This document shows positions 50,780 to 58,931 of a DNA stretch of 64,000 nt, piece by piece (the stretch's first letter is position 1; each line of letters starts with the position of its first letter). Both the position numbers and the translations under genes were made by a program. The notes beneath the pieces are model-generated. The model did not search any database. It was not told where the DNA came from and saw nothing but the letters and a program-made list of their open reading frames with translations. The stretch is from a bacterium (GTDB taxonomy: Bacteria > Bacillota > Bacilli > Lactobacillales > Streptococcaceae), in NCBI GenBank assembly GCA_905221205.1, contig CAJNCG010000003.1, positions 62,001 to 126,000 on the forward strand. The letters run 5' to 3'.

Positions 50780-51687
50780 CGTTTTTCTACCTCAACTTTT
50801 TCATATGTTTCTTTAATAAATTCTGCTGTTGCCAAGTCATCTGAGAAGGTCGTTGCTGTTCCACAAGCTACTCCCCATTTGAAGGCTTCTACTGCGTCTT
50901 TTGATTTGACAAATTCACCTGTAAATCCAGCAACCATAGAATCACCAGCCCCAACTGAATTTTTCACTGTTCCCTTGATCGGTTTAGCGAAGTAAGCTCC
51001 CTCAGATGTGACAAGAAGTGCACCGTCCCCAGCCATAGAGATAATAACGTTTTGAGCACCTTTAGCTAGTAGCTCACGAGCATATTTCTCAATTTGGTCC
51101 AAACTTTCAAGTTTCACTCCAAAGATAGCTCCAAGTTCATGGTTGTTTGGTTTTACAAGAAGTGGCTGGTAGTCCAAACTATCAATCAAGGTCTGTCCTT
51201 CAAAATCACAAACGACTTGCGCACCCGTCTGGCGTGTCAAGGCAATCAAATCCTTGTAAATGACATTCCCTAAGTTTTTAGCACTTGAACCCGCAAACAC
51301 AACTGTATCTTCTGCAGTCAAACTAGACAAAATAGCTTTCAATTCTTCTAACTGAGCCTGCTCTACATTAGGACCAGTCCCATTGATTTCTGTTTCTTGG
51401 TCTGCTTTAATCTTGACATTGATACGAGTATCTTCTGCCACTTGGACAAAACGTGTCTCGATTTCTTCCTCTGCAAGGGTATCTGTGATAAATTTACCAG
51501 TAAATCCTCCGATAAATCCAGTCGCTGTATTGGGAATATCTAAGCGTTTCAAGACACGACTAACATTGATTCCTTTCCCCCCAGCAAACTTATCATCACT
51601 GTCCATACGATTGACACAACCAACTTGGACTTGGTCCAAGCGCACGATATAGTCAATAGATGGATTGAGTGTGACTGTATAAATCAT
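50776..51687 (-). CDS. fruK: 1-phosphofructokinase
   Basis: This PfkB-family kinase converts fructose-1-phosphate to fructose-1,6-bisphosphate. The 303 residues have the N-terminal MIYTVTLNPSIDY, the GGKGINVSRVL motif (about 37-47) and the C-terminal anion-hole motif NSVGAGDSMVAGF with catalytic Asp (about 248-260). It overlaps fruR by 4 bp upstream and fruA by 4 bp downstream. Confidence 0.96.
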   Translation of the reverse strand: MIYTVTLNPSIDYIVRLDQVQVGCVNRMDSDDKFAGGKGINVSRVLKRLDIPNTATGFIGGFTGKFITDTLAEEEIETRFVQVAEDTRINVKIKADQETEINGTGPNVEQAQLEELKAILSSLTAEDTVVFAGSSAKNLGNVIYKDLIALTRQTGAQVVCDFEGQTLIDSLDYQPLLVKPNNHELGAIFGVKLESLDQIEKYARELLAKGAQNVIISMAGDGALLVTSEGAYFAKPIKGTVKNSVGAGDSMVAGFTGEFVKSKDAVEAFKWGVACGTATTFSDDLATAEFIKETYEKVEVEKR

Positions 51688-52424
51688 ACTTCTATTACCT
51701 CCGTTTTTTTCTTAATTCTCTGCAAGAGCTCATGCCCCTGACTTGTGATAACAATGGCTCGTTTTAATGGCGCTACCTTAGCAAAGCAAGTTTGTCCAAT
51801 TTTTGATGAATCCACCAAGACATAAGTCTGTTTGGCATTCTCCAAAATAGCTCGCTTCACAGCTCCCTCTTCCATATCAGGAGTCGTATAATAGCCATCG
51901 TCCACACCATTCATCCCGATAAAGGCACGGTCAAAGTGCAATTGGTTAATCTGGTTAAGAGCAACGCCCCCGATACTAGCATCCGTTGCTGTCTTGACGC
52001 TTCCTCCAACCATGACAGTCGGAATCTGCTTTTCAACCAACTGAGCTGCATGGTGAATAGAGTTGGTCACGACTGTGACATTCTTATTGACCAATTCATG
52101 AATCAAAAAGGCTGTCGTTGTTCCAGCATCGATAAAGATGACATCTTGTTCCTTAATCAGAGAGGCTGCCTTCTGAGCAAGCAACTTCTTCTCTTGAAGG
52201 TTTTTGACAGATTTTTCTTGAATGGTTTCTTCTTCCTGTAAGGAGTGGGGGAGTTCTGCTCCACCATGCACGCGACGAAGCTTATTTTCCGCCTCCAACT
52301 CATCCAAGTCTCTTCGAACCGTTGATTCTGACGTTTCTAGCAAACTAACTAATTTCTCTAGAGAAACTACATGATGTTGATTTAACTCCTCTAAAATCAG
52401 TTGCTTCCGCTCTGTTTTTAACAC
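51684..52424 (-). CDS. fruR: DeoR-family repressor of the fructose operon
   Basis: This 246-residue regulator has a DeoR helix-turn-helix (LEKLVSLLETSESTVRRDLDELE, about 20-42, followed by RRVHGGAEL) and a sugar-phosphate isomerase-like sensor domain (about 75-240, DAGTTTAFLIHEL). Such FruR proteins respond to fructose phosphates. The start is a GTG at 52424, supported by AGGAGGTGA about 5 nt upstream. As first gene of the operon, it is expected to regulate its own promoter, where two direct repeats lie. Confidence 0.93.
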   Translation of the reverse strand: MLKTERKQLILEELNQHHVVSLEKLVSLLETSESTVRRDLDELEAENKLRRVHGGAELPHSLQEEETIQEKSVKNLQEKKLLAQKAASLIKEQDVIFIDAGTTTAFLIHELVNKNVTVVTNSIHHAAQLVEKQIPTVMVGGSVKTATDASIGGVALNQINQLHFDRAFIGMNGVDDGYYTTPDMEEGAVKRAILENAKQTYVLVDSSKIGQTCFAKVAPLKRAIVITSQGHELLQRIKKKTEVIEV

Positions 52425-52436
52425 CGAATCACCTCC

Positions 52437-52450
52437 TGTTATCGTTTACA
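52437..52450 (-). promoter_or_regulatory. cre site between the fru promoter and fruR
   Basis: TGTAAACGATAACA on the minus strand matches the cre consensus at 13 of 14 positions. It lies 7 bp downstream of the -10 box and 12 bp before the start codon, a position where CcpA would block transcription when glucose is present. Confidence 0.7.
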
Positions 52451-52456
52451 CTACTC

Positions 52457-52484
52457 ATTCTATCACACTTTCTTTCAAAGTCAA
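52457..52484 (-). promoter_or_regulatory. Promoter of the fruRKA operon
   Basis: On the minus strand TTGACT (52484-52479) and TAGAAT (52462-52457) are 16 bp apart, 33 bp before the fruR start. Confidence 0.8.
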
Positions 52485-52509
52485 GCATTTTTTATCACTT
52501 TCTTTCAAA
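52466..52509 (-). promoter_or_regulatory. Two direct operator-like repeats at the fru promoter
   Basis: CACTTTCTTTCAAA occurs exactly at 52466-52479 and 52496-52509 (plus-strand reading), 30 bp apart, close to three helical turns. The first fills the spacer between -35 and -10; the second lies just upstream of -35. This is the arrangement expected of a FruR operator. Confidence 0.65.
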
Positions 52510-52541
52510 TTCTGTCATTTTTCTTATTTCCAGAATTTTTA

Positions 52542-52570
52542 TTGCAAGATAAGAGCCTTTATGGTAGACT
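52542..52570 (+). promoter_or_regulatory. Promoter of tRNA-Ser
   Basis: TTGCAA (52542-52547) and TAGACT (52565-52570) are 17 bp apart; the mature tRNA starts 16 bp after the -10 box. Confidence 0.7.
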
Positions 52571-52585
52571 ATTTGAGTAAGTATT

Positions 52586-52673
52586 GGAAGATTACTCAAG
52601 AGGCTTAAGAGGCCGTGTTGGAAACGCGGTAGGCGTGTAACAGCGTGCGTGGGTTCGAATCCCATGTCTTCCG
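52586..52673 (+). tRNA. tRNA-Ser(GGA)
   Basis: The 88-nt gene folds as a class II tRNA. It has a 7-bp acceptor stem (GGAAGAT / GTCTTCC, one G-U), an anticodon stem CCGTG/CGCGG around the loop TTGGAAA (anticodon GGA), a long variable arm (TAGGCGTGTAACAGCGTGC region) and the T arm GTGGGTTCGAATCCCAT. Discriminator G and long variable arm fit serine. CCA is not encoded. Confidence 0.95.
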
Positions 52674-52692
52674 TAGAAGAATATATTTCTAG

Positions 52693-52719
52693 GATACAAC
52701 AAATGTTGTATCTTTTTTT
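52693..52719 (+). terminator. Terminator of tRNA-Ser
   Basis: A perfect 8-bp stem (GATACAAC / GTTGTATC) with an AAAT loop is followed by seven T, 19 bp after the tRNA. Confidence 0.88.
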
Positions 52720-52817
52720 GTATCCCTTTTTTTAAAAAGAGGGTCTGCTTTAGGGTCTGTTTGTGACTCCTTTGTTGTATCCTTTTTCTGCAAAAGAATA
52801 CCAAGGAATACCAAAGA

Positions 52818-52851
52818 AAAAAATAAAAAAACGTTGATTTAACAACGTTTT
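52818..52851 (-). terminator. Terminator of tmRNA
   Basis: A perfect 9-bp stem (AAAACGTTG / CAACGTTTT) with a 6-nt loop is followed by a long T tract on the minus strand, 32 bp past the tmRNA end. The ~100 bp between this and the tRNA-Ser terminator hold no gene, only short purine-rich repeats (ACCAAGGAAT). Confidence 0.88.
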
Positions 52852-52883
52852 ACCAAGGAATGCGAAAGAATGCAAAGGAATAA

Positions 52884-53228
52884 TGGAGCCGGTGGGAGTC
52901 GAACCCACGTCCAAACACCTGCCAACATATTTGTCTACAACCATAGGTTATGTATTAGTTTAACAGTCCCTCGACACATAACTCAAGCCTAGAAACTGCG
53001 AGTCTATCAATCTCTTATCAAGCCACTAGACAAGACTTGATCGTATCTCGCTAATAATAAGACCTGTCATTGAACACGAGCAATCCAAATCGGGTCACGC
53101 CTGCTGGTTTTTAGGCAGCTAGAGCGTAAGAAGTGTTATTTTTTGCAGTTATATTTAACTGAGCGTTTACGTCGCCACACGAGTCGCAAAATATGCCTCA
53201 TAATGCCTGTCGAATCCGTAACGACCCC
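52884..53228 (-). ncRNA. ssrA: tmRNA (transfer-messenger RNA)
   Basis: This 345-nt RNA rescues stalled ribosomes and tags the nascent peptide for degradation. The ends pair as an acceptor stem (GGGGTCG at the 5' end, CGGCTCC plus discriminator A at the 3' end), and the T arm GTGGGTTCGACTCCCAC precedes the 3' end. The resume codon GCA and tag frame lie at 53146-53111 and encode AKNNTSYALAA followed by TAA, the streptococcal tag. CCA is not encoded. The GGATTCGACAGGCAT 5' signature is present. Confidence 0.97.
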
Positions 53229-53244
53229 AAAAGACAATAAAACC

Positions 53245-53273
53245 ATTATACCTTATCTAACTCAAAAATGCAA
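53245..53273 (-). promoter_or_regulatory. Promoter of tmRNA
   Basis: On the minus strand TTGCAT (53273-53268) and TATAAT (53250-53245) are 17 bp apart, about 17 bp before the mature 5' end. Confidence 0.75.
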
Positions 53274-53289
53274 AAAGGAAATCAAATAA

Positions 53290-53925
53290 CTAAAAAAGAT
53301 AGTTTTTCAAGGATTTGGTCAAAACCTGGTAACCGGCAACACTGAGATGCAGTCCATCAGTTGTGTAGTCATTTTTGAGTTGGCCTGCTTGGTCTGTCAA
53401 ACTATCAAATACTGGCACAAATTCCACCTGCATATAGGCAGAAGCAAGCTCTTGATAGGCTTGATTCCACTCCTGTATCTTTTCATTCGTTCGGGTATAA
53501 ACCGTCTGCTTGTACTCCTCTCCCTCATTGACAGGCAAAATGGAAAGCAATTTAATCTCTGTCAGTGGATAATCTCGAGCAATGAATTGTATGAGAGCTT
53601 CGAGATTATTGAGAGCCTCATTCACTGGCACATCTTTTCCGATATCATTTGTCCCAATCAGAAGGACAATTTTATCTACTGTTCCACCATATAGATGGGC
53701 ATCAAGATTCTCTAGCAACAGACCTGTCTGATAACCACGAATTCCTCGATTGATAATTGTCTTTGAAGTCCCAAACAGCTCCTGCAGAGGATAATATTCG
53801 ACAATGGAATCCCCAATGAAAAGGATATCAGGCTCTACAACTGAAACTTGATTTAAGTGACGATACTTGGTTTGGATTTTGCCCTGTTCCTTTAGGAGCC
53901 AATTTTCTAATAACTGTACTGCCAC
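53290..53925 (-). CDS. SGNH/GDSL-family hydrolase
   Basis: This 211-residue esterase-type enzyme has block I DILFIGDSIVEYYPL (nucleophile Ser in GDS, about residue 38), block II Gly in RGIRGYQTG, block III GTNDIGKD (Asn) and block V DGLHLSVAGY (Asp and His). There is no signal peptide, so it is intracellular. It resembles platelet-activating-factor acetylhydrolase-like proteins that deacetylate lipids or glycans; substrate unknown. It starts 1 bp after the HAD phosphatase stop, in one transcription unit with that gene and the CapA-like gene. Confidence 0.88.
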   Translation of the reverse strand: MAVQLLENWLLKEQGKIQTKYRHLNQVSVVEPDILFIGDSIVEYYPLQELFGTSKTIINRGIRGYQTGLLLENLDAHLYGGTVDKIVLLIGTNDIGKDVPVNEALNNLEALIQFIARDYPLTEIKLLSILPVNEGEEYKQTVYTRTNEKIQEWNQAYQELASAYMQVEFVPVFDSLTDQAGQLKNDYTTDGLHLSVAGYQVLTKSLKNYLF

Positions 53926-53926
53926 T

Positions 53927-54754
53927 TCATTCTCCTTTTTCTAACCAGTTTTCCAAGACTTGGTAAACTCCTCCTTGGCTGTTGGCTGGTGCTAGAGCAG
54001 TCGCCACAGCTTTGGCCCTGTCATCAGCATTTTCCATCGCATAGGCAATTCCAGCCATTTCAAGCATCTCAACATCATTTTCACTGTCACCAAAAGCCAT
54101 GATTTCTTGGGGGTTCAAGTCCCAGCGCTTGAGTAATTCTTCCAAGCCCCATGCTTTATGAATTCCAGCTTGGAGGATATCAATGCAACCATAGCCACTC
54201 GAGACAGCCCGAACACGGCCATCAAAGAGGGCATTAATTTCTTCCAAGGCCGAACTCAAACGTTCCTCACCAACAACCATGCTCATCTTTAGCACTCCGC
54301 CAAAGAGGTCAGATGTTAACTCATCCACAAAATGCATCCGTTGGTAGAATTTTTCAATCATTTCTGGAGTCATAAAACTTTCAAGGTCTGTAAAAATCGT
54401 ACCTTCTTTGACAAAACCACCCTTCATCCCCGTTACAACAAACTGGTCCTGACACGCTCGACCATTGAAATGAGCCAAGGCCTTATCAACAATGGCATCA
54501 TCCCAAGTCTGAGCCTGAATCAATTCATTCTTTTCAAAAATACGAGCACCGTTGGCTACAACCAGAACCACTCGATCCACCAATTGCCCCAGTAGTTGCC
54601 TCATGCGGTGAATTTCATTCCCCGTCGCGATGACAAAACGAATGCCCCTTTGATCTAACTGATCTAAAATCTTTTCCAAACGTGGGAGATCAAGCTGGCC
54701 TCTAGCATCCAGCAAGGTCCCATCCATATCTGTCGCAATTACCTTAATCGTCAT
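53927..54754 (-). CDS. HAD-superfamily phosphatase, Cof type
   Basis: This 275-residue Cof-type (HAD-IIB) hydrolase has motif I DMDGTLLDARG (nucleophile Asp near residue 8), motif II VIATGNE, and motif III/IV in MAFGDSENDVEMLEMAG. The cap domain (about 85-200) decides the substrate, usually a sugar phosphate or flavin precursor, and cannot be assigned here. It lies 21 bp after the CapA-like gene and 1 bp before the SGNH hydrolase. Confidence 0.93.
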   Translation of the reverse strand: MTIKVIATDMDGTLLDARGQLDLPRLEKILDQLDQRGIRFVIATGNEIHRMRQLLGQLVDRVVLVVANGARIFEKNELIQAQTWDDAIVDKALAHFNGRACQDQFVVTGMKGGFVKEGTIFTDLESFMTPEMIEKFYQRMHFVDELTSDLFGGVLKMSMVVGEERLSSALEEINALFDGRVRAVSSGYGCIDILQAGIHKAWGLEELLKRWDLNPQEIMAFGDSENDVEMLEMAGIAYAMENADDRAKAVATALAPANSQGGVYQVLENWLEKGE

Positions 54755-54775
54755 TTACTTTCCTCTGGATTCAAG

Positions 54776-56107
54776 CTAGTCCCACTTCAATCCTACATGT
54801 TCGTTCATTTCTTTATAGGCTGTATCAATGCGTTCCTTAGTCGCTTCATCTAACTGGTCACGATGACTACCACCCTCGATAAAATCTTCTAAGATATATG
54901 TTTGGTAAAGGAAGAGTGGATAACCTTCTGGAGAATAAGTTCCTTTCGGTGTACGATTTACCCAAGAAGGATGCGCTTTAGCAGTTTCGATTGTCGTCTT
55001 ACCAGCCTTTTTCTTAATGGTCACATCCATGAGCACGCCACGCTCTGTCCACTTAGCATTCTCTTCATCTTGCATGGTTTCAATTCGTTGATTGGAAATA
55101 AAGTTCCCCATTGAATAGATAATGAGTTTCTTATCCCCATCTTTTTCAACTGTTTCAGATGGTTCCACAACGTGAGGGTGCCCTCCAAAGATAATATCCG
55201 CTCCCCAATCAATCATCTTGTGATAAAGAGCCTTTTGTTCTTCAGTTGGTTCCAAGCGATACTCCACACCCATCTGAGGCATGATAATGGTGATATCCGC
55301 TTCCTTCTCTGCTCGTTCAATTTCAGCCTTCATCTTGTCTTCATTTAGATCTGAAAGATAGCGGTTATAGTCTTCTTGAGAAATACTTTGCTCAATTCCA
55401 TTAAATCCATAAGAATAAGCCAAAAGCGCAACCTTGATGCCGTTCACTTCCTTGATAACAAGTGGTGCTTGATCACGGGACTCATGCGTATACACGCCAA
55501 TAGGTGTCATTCCTGCCTTTTCAATAGCATCTGCTGTTGAAACCACACCTTCTATTTGTGAATCTAGGATATGGTTATGCGCCAAATCTAGCACTTGATA
55601 TCCGGCATCCTTGATGGCATCCATAACTTCACCAGGCGCATTAAAGAGTGGATAACCTGCCAAATAGTGGTCCTTGTTCACAGTACCTTCAAAATCACCT
55701 ATAATCAGATCTGCTTGTTTGAGCCATGGCTTCACATAATCAAAATTTTCATGAAAATCATAGGTTCCATCTTCTTTTAAAGCAGAACGATAAATCGGAA
55801 TATGATAGAGGAGGTCCCCATTGGCCATAATTCTGGCAGTTTTTTCCTCTTCCAGATCTTTGTTATTTTGATTCGTCTTATTAGCTTCTTGAGAAATAGC
55901 ATCCTTTTTTTGACTAGTCAAGGGGATTCCTTGGAAGCTTTCAAACAACAAGACCAAACCCATTGATAAAGCAACTGCTAGCAAGAGTATCGCCACAAAT
56001 CCCTTATTGCTCCACTTGCGATAACTCCTAAAAAAGTTTACAAAGCCTCTCACAAAATGAAAAACTGGTCCACGTTTATGTCTATCTTGTCTTCTTTGCA
56101 TCTTCAT
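54776..56107 (-). CDS. CapA-family membrane-anchored protein (poly-gamma-glutamate synthesis-like)
   Basis: The 443-residue protein has a basic N-terminus, one membrane anchor (about 36-60) and an extracellular CapA/PGA_cap domain (about 88-370) with a metallophosphoesterase-like fold. Conserved elements are ARIMANGDLLYH, IIGDFEGTV, LFNAPGEV, LDLAHNHILD and FGGHPHVVEP. In Bacillus, CapA takes part in export of poly-gamma-glutamate, but the synthetase genes (capB, capC) are absent here, so the role is unknown. GGGAG precedes the ATG. It leads an operon with the HAD and SGNH genes and is divergent from def. Confidence 0.85.
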   Translation of the reverse strand: MKMQRRQDRHKRGPVFHFVRGFVNFFRSYRKWSNKGFVAILLLAVALSMGLVLLFESFQGIPLTSQKKDAISQEANKTNQNNKDLEEEKTARIMANGDLLYHIPIYRSALKEDGTYDFHENFDYVKPWLKQADLIIGDFEGTVNKDHYLAGYPLFNAPGEVMDAIKDAGYQVLDLAHNHILDSQIEGVVSTADAIEKAGMTPIGVYTHESRDQAPLVIKEVNGIKVALLAYSYGFNGIEQSISQEDYNRYLSDLNEDKMKAEIERAEKEADITIIMPQMGVEYRLEPTEEQKALYHKMIDWGADIIFGGHPHVVEPSETVEKDGDKKLIIYSMGNFISNQRIETMQDEENAKWTERGVLMDVTIKKKAGKTTIETAKAHPSWVNRTPKGTYSPEGYPLFLYQTYILEDFIEGGSHRDQLDEATKERIDTAYKEMNEHVGLKWD

Positions 56108-56275
56108 TCTCCCTACTTTCTAATGCAAGCCTTTTCTTTTTATTATATCACAGATAAGTATTTCTTTCACAATTGAATTGAACTTCCTATCTATTTTCTA
56201 AAAATCCTAAAGGCTGTAATGCTTTCAATCCGTGTCATTTTGTGATATCATGTAGAGGTAATGAAAGGAGAGAAA

Positions 56276-56887
56276 ATGTCTGCTATAGAACGTATTACAA
56301 AAGCTGCTCACTTAATTGATATGAAAGATATTATCCGCGAGGGGAATCCGACTCTTCGCGCGGTTGCTGAGGAAGTCACTTTCCCCCTATCTGACCAGGA
56401 AATCATCCTTGGTGAAAAGATGATGCAATTCCTGAAACATTCCCAAGATCCTGTCATGGCTGAAAAGATGGGACTCCGTGGTGGGGTTGGACTTGCTGCT
56501 CCTCAGTTGGATATTTCAAAACGCATTATCGCTGTTTTGGTACCAAATATTGTTGAAGAAGGTGAAACTCCTCAGGAAGCCTACGATTTACAAGCCATTA
56601 TGTACAATCCAAAAATCGTCTCTCACTCTGTTCAAGACGCTGCACTTGGCGAAGGAGAAGGTTGCCTATCTGTTGACCGTAACGTGCCTGGCTATGTTGT
56701 TCGCCATGCCCGCGTTACTGTTGACTACTTTGACAAAGATGGAGAAAAACACCGCATCAAACTTAAAGGATATAACTCCATCGTTGTTCAGCATGAAATT
56801 GACCACATCAACGGAATCATGTTTTACGATCGTATCAATGAAAAAGACCCATTTGAAGTTAAAGATGGTTTACTAATTCTTGAATAA
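56276..56887 (+). CDS. def: Peptide deformylase
   Basis: This metalloenzyme removes the formyl group from new proteins. The 203 residues contain motif 1 GVGLAAPQ (about 70-77), motif 2 EGCLSV (Cys metal ligand) and motif 3 [12 protein letters not shown] (the two His ligands and catalytic Glu). The long insert between motifs 1 and 2 marks a type 2 (Gram-positive) enzyme. I chose the ATG at 56276 (AAAGGAG, 5-6 nt upstream), which gives the typical start [11 protein letters not shown]. Confidence 0.97.
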   Translation: MSAIERITKAAHLIDMKDIIREGNPTLRAVAEEVTFPLSDQEIILGEKMMQFLKHSQDPVMAEKMGLRGGVGLAAPQLDISKRIIAVLVPNIVEEGETPQEAYDLQAIMYNPKIVSHSVQDAALGEGEGCLSVDRNVPGYVVRHARVTVDYFDKDGEKHRIKLKGYNSIVVQHEIDHINGIMFYDRINEKDPFEVKDGLLILE

Positions 56888-56889
56888 AG

Positions 56890-56915
56890 AAAATCCCGTT
56901 GCAAGACGGGGTTTT
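56890..56915 (+). terminator. Terminator of def
   Basis: The stem AAAATCCCGT / ACGGGGTTTT has a 6-nt loop, 2 bp after the def stop. Its T tract runs directly into the rlmB -10 region. Confidence 0.8.
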
Positions 56916-56919
56916 GTGT

Positions 56920-56925
56920 TATAAT
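56920..56925 (+). promoter_or_regulatory. -10 box of rlmB, abutting the start codon
   Basis: TATAAT is followed by six bases (AGAGGC) and the ATG. A weak -35 candidate (TTGCAA, 56900-56905) lies within the def terminator at 14 bp spacing. The expected +1 coincides with the start codon. Confidence 0.5.
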
Positions 56926-56931
56926 AGAGGC

Positions 56932-57660
56932 ATGAAAACAAATGATATTGTCTATGGCGTTCACGCCGTTACCGAAGCCCTCCTTGCAAACACAGGAAAC
57001 AAACTTTACCTCCAAGAAGATCTCCGAGGTAAGAATGTTGAAAAAGTCAAAGAACTGGCTACAGAAAAAAAAGTATCCATTTCTTGGACCTCAAAAAAAT
57101 CCCTATCCGAGATGACTGAAGGTGCTGTTCATCAAGGTTTTGTTCTACGAGTGTCCGAATTTGCCTATAATGAGTTGGATCACATCCTTGCCAAAACACG
57201 CCAAGAAGAAAATCCACTTCTATTGATTCTGGATGGGTTAACTGACCCTCATAATCTAGGTTCCATCTTGAGAACAGCTGATGCGACCAACGTTTCAGGT
57301 GTCATCATTCCCAAGCACCGTGCTGTCGGGGTTACTCCTGTCGTTGCCAAAACGGCCACAGGTGCTATTGAACACGTTCCAATTGCCCGAGTGACTAATC
57401 TGAGCCAAACTCTAGATAAACTCAAGGCTGAAGGCTTCTGGACCTTTGGAACGGATATGAACGGTACTCCTTGCCACAAGTGGAATACAAAAGGGAAAAT
57501 CGCCCTCGTCATCGGAAATGAAGGAAAAGGCATCTCTAGCAACATAAAAAAACAGGTCGATGAAATGATTACCATTCCCATGAATGGACATGTTCAAAGC
57601 CTCAATGCCAGTGTTGCTGCAGCTATTCTCATGTACGAAGTTTTCCGAAATAGACTATAA
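56932..57660 (+). CDS. rlmB: 23S rRNA (guanosine-2'-O-)methyltransferase RlmB / TrmH family
   Basis: This SpoU-class methyltransferase is predicted to methylate G2251 in the 23S rRNA P-loop. The 242 residues contain an N-terminal substrate-binding domain (about 5-75) and the knotted catalytic domain with motif 1 NLGSILRTADA, motif 2 LVIGNEGKGI and motif 3 SLNASVAAAILMYE. I start at the ATG at 56932 (MKTNDIVYGVHAV), which is preceded by AGAGGC and then directly by TATAAT. Other members of this family modify other sites, so the exact guanosine is inferred. Confidence 0.9.
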   Translation: MKTNDIVYGVHAVTEALLANTGNKLYLQEDLRGKNVEKVKELATEKKVSISWTSKKSLSEMTEGAVHQGFVLRVSEFAYNELDHILAKTRQEENPLLLILDGLTDPHNLGSILRTADATNVSGVIIPKHRAVGVTPVVAKTATGAIEHVPIARVTNLSQTLDKLKAEGFWTFGTDMNGTPCHKWNTKGKIALVIGNEGKGISSNIKKQVDEMITIPMNGHVQSLNASVAAAILMYEVFRNRL

Positions 57661-57693
57661 AAAGTTTCCAGTCATCTGATTGGAAACTTTTTT
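57661..57693. terminator. Bidirectional terminator between rlmB and trxB
   Basis: A 10-bp stem (AAAGTTTCCA / TGGAAACTTT) has T tracts on both sides between the convergent genes. Confidence 0.88.
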
Positions 57694-57697
57694 ATGA

Positions 57698-58609
57698 TTA
57701 ACTATGTTCGGTGATAAACTTGTAAGCTTCTTGACCAGCGATAGCTCCATCTCCAACTGCTGTTGTTACTTGGCGAAGGTCTTTCAAGCGAACATCTCCA
57801 ACTGCAAAGATACCGTCAACTGCAGTTTTCATGTGGTTGTCTGTCACAATCCAGCCTGCCTGATCTTGGATATTCAATTCTTTAACAAAATCACTAAGAG
57901 GATCCAAACCAACATAGATAAAGACGCCACCAAAGGCTTGTTCTGTCACTTGACCTGTTTTCACATTTTCAAAAACGACAGATTCTACTCGGTTTTCACC
58001 CTTGATTTCCTTCACTACAGAATCCCAGATAAAGCTGATTTTCTCATTCGCAAAGGCGCGATCTTGTAAAACCTTTTGGGCACGAAGCTGGTCACGACGG
58101 TGAACAATGGTAACCGTCTTAGCAAAGCGAGTCAAGAAGAGGGCTTCTTCAACCGCTGAATCTCCACCACCGACTACCAACAAATTTTGGTCACGGAAGA
58201 AAGCACCATCACAAACGGCACAGTAAGAAACACCTCGACTATTCAGTTCTTCTTCTCCTGGAACTCCCAAAGGACGATGTTTAGAACCAGTCGCTACGAT
58301 AACTGTACGTGTTTCATATGTTTGATCATCGGTAATCACTTTCTTAAAATCACCATGATCTTCGACATTTTCAACATAACCATAAATATGCTCAACACCA
58401 AGATTTTCAAGCGGTTCAAACATCTTTTCAGCCAATTCAGGTCCACTAATATTAGCGTATCCTGGGTAATTTTCGATATCCGAGGTATTATTCATCTGAC
58501 CACCTGGCAGACCACCTTCAATCAAGCCTACTTTGAGATTGCTTCGAGCAGCATACAAGGCTGCAGTCATACCTGCGGGTCCAGCACCGATAATAATAGT
58601 ATCGTACAT
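57698..58609 (-). CDS. trxB: Thioredoxin reductase
   Basis: This flavoenzyme transfers electrons from NADPH to thioredoxin. The 303 residues contain the FAD-binding GAGPAGMTAALYAARS (8-23), the redox pair CAVCDG (about 133-138), the NADPH-binding GGGDSAVEEALFLT and the C-terminal FAVGDVR. It is followed by the shared terminator and lies 65 bp downstream of the DUF4059 gene. Confidence 0.96.
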   Translation of the reverse strand: MYDTIIIGAGPAGMTAALYAARSNLKVGLIEGGLPGGQMNNTSDIENYPGYANISGPELAEKMFEPLENLGVEHIYGYVENVEDHGDFKKVITDDQTYETRTVIVATGSKHRPLGVPGEEELNSRGVSYCAVCDGAFFRDQNLLVVGGGDSAVEEALFLTRFAKTVTIVHRRDQLRAQKVLQDRAFANEKISFIWDSVVKEIKGENRVESVVFENVKTGQVTEQAFGGVFIYVGLDPLSDFVKELNIQDQAGWIVTDNHMKTAVDGIFAVGDVRLKDLRQVTTAVGDGAIAGQEAYKFITEHS

Positions 58610-58674
58610 ATAGATTCCTTCTTTCTTGTTGTAACTATCTTTATTCTAACTCTTTCTTGTCAATCAAGCAAGGA

Positions 58675-58899
58675 TTATGCCTTGAAAACAAGAATTAAAC
58701 TCATAACCGCAAAGGATAATACTGGAACAACCAAGACCCCAATCATAATCATATCATAGAGATGGGCTTGGCGAGCCTTGGCTGTCTTATCAACTCCCGA
58801 CATGGCTCTCAGTCCAATCCAAATCCCTAAAAAAATTAGGACAAGGATGGTGGTCAAGATCAAACTCTCGAAATATAAAGAAAATAGTTGCAGTAGCAT
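58675..58899 (-). CDS. DUF4059 family small membrane protein
   Basis: This 74-residue protein with two transmembrane helices belongs to a streptococcal family of unknown function. The helices lie at about residues 6-28 and 47-70, joined by a basic loop (RAMSGVDKTAKARQAH). I prefer the ATG at 58899, with GAGAG 5 nt upstream; an ATG four codons earlier is possible. It sits between the amino acid ABC genes and trxB. That neighbourhood suggests but does not prove a redox or cystine link. Confidence 0.8.
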   Translation of the reverse strand: MLLQLFSLYFESLILTTILVLIFLGIWIGLRAMSGVDKTAKARQAHLYDMIMIGVLVVPVLSFAVMSLILVFKA

Positions 58900-58931
58900 G
58901 ATTTCTCTCATTTCTATCTTTTTTAAAGAGT

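Noticed and set aside
52592..52804. A 70-residue minus-strand frame across tRNA-Ser
   Set aside because: It is antisense to the tRNA and reads through its terminator; GIRTHARCYTPTAFPTRPLKPLE is simply the reverse reading of the tRNA.
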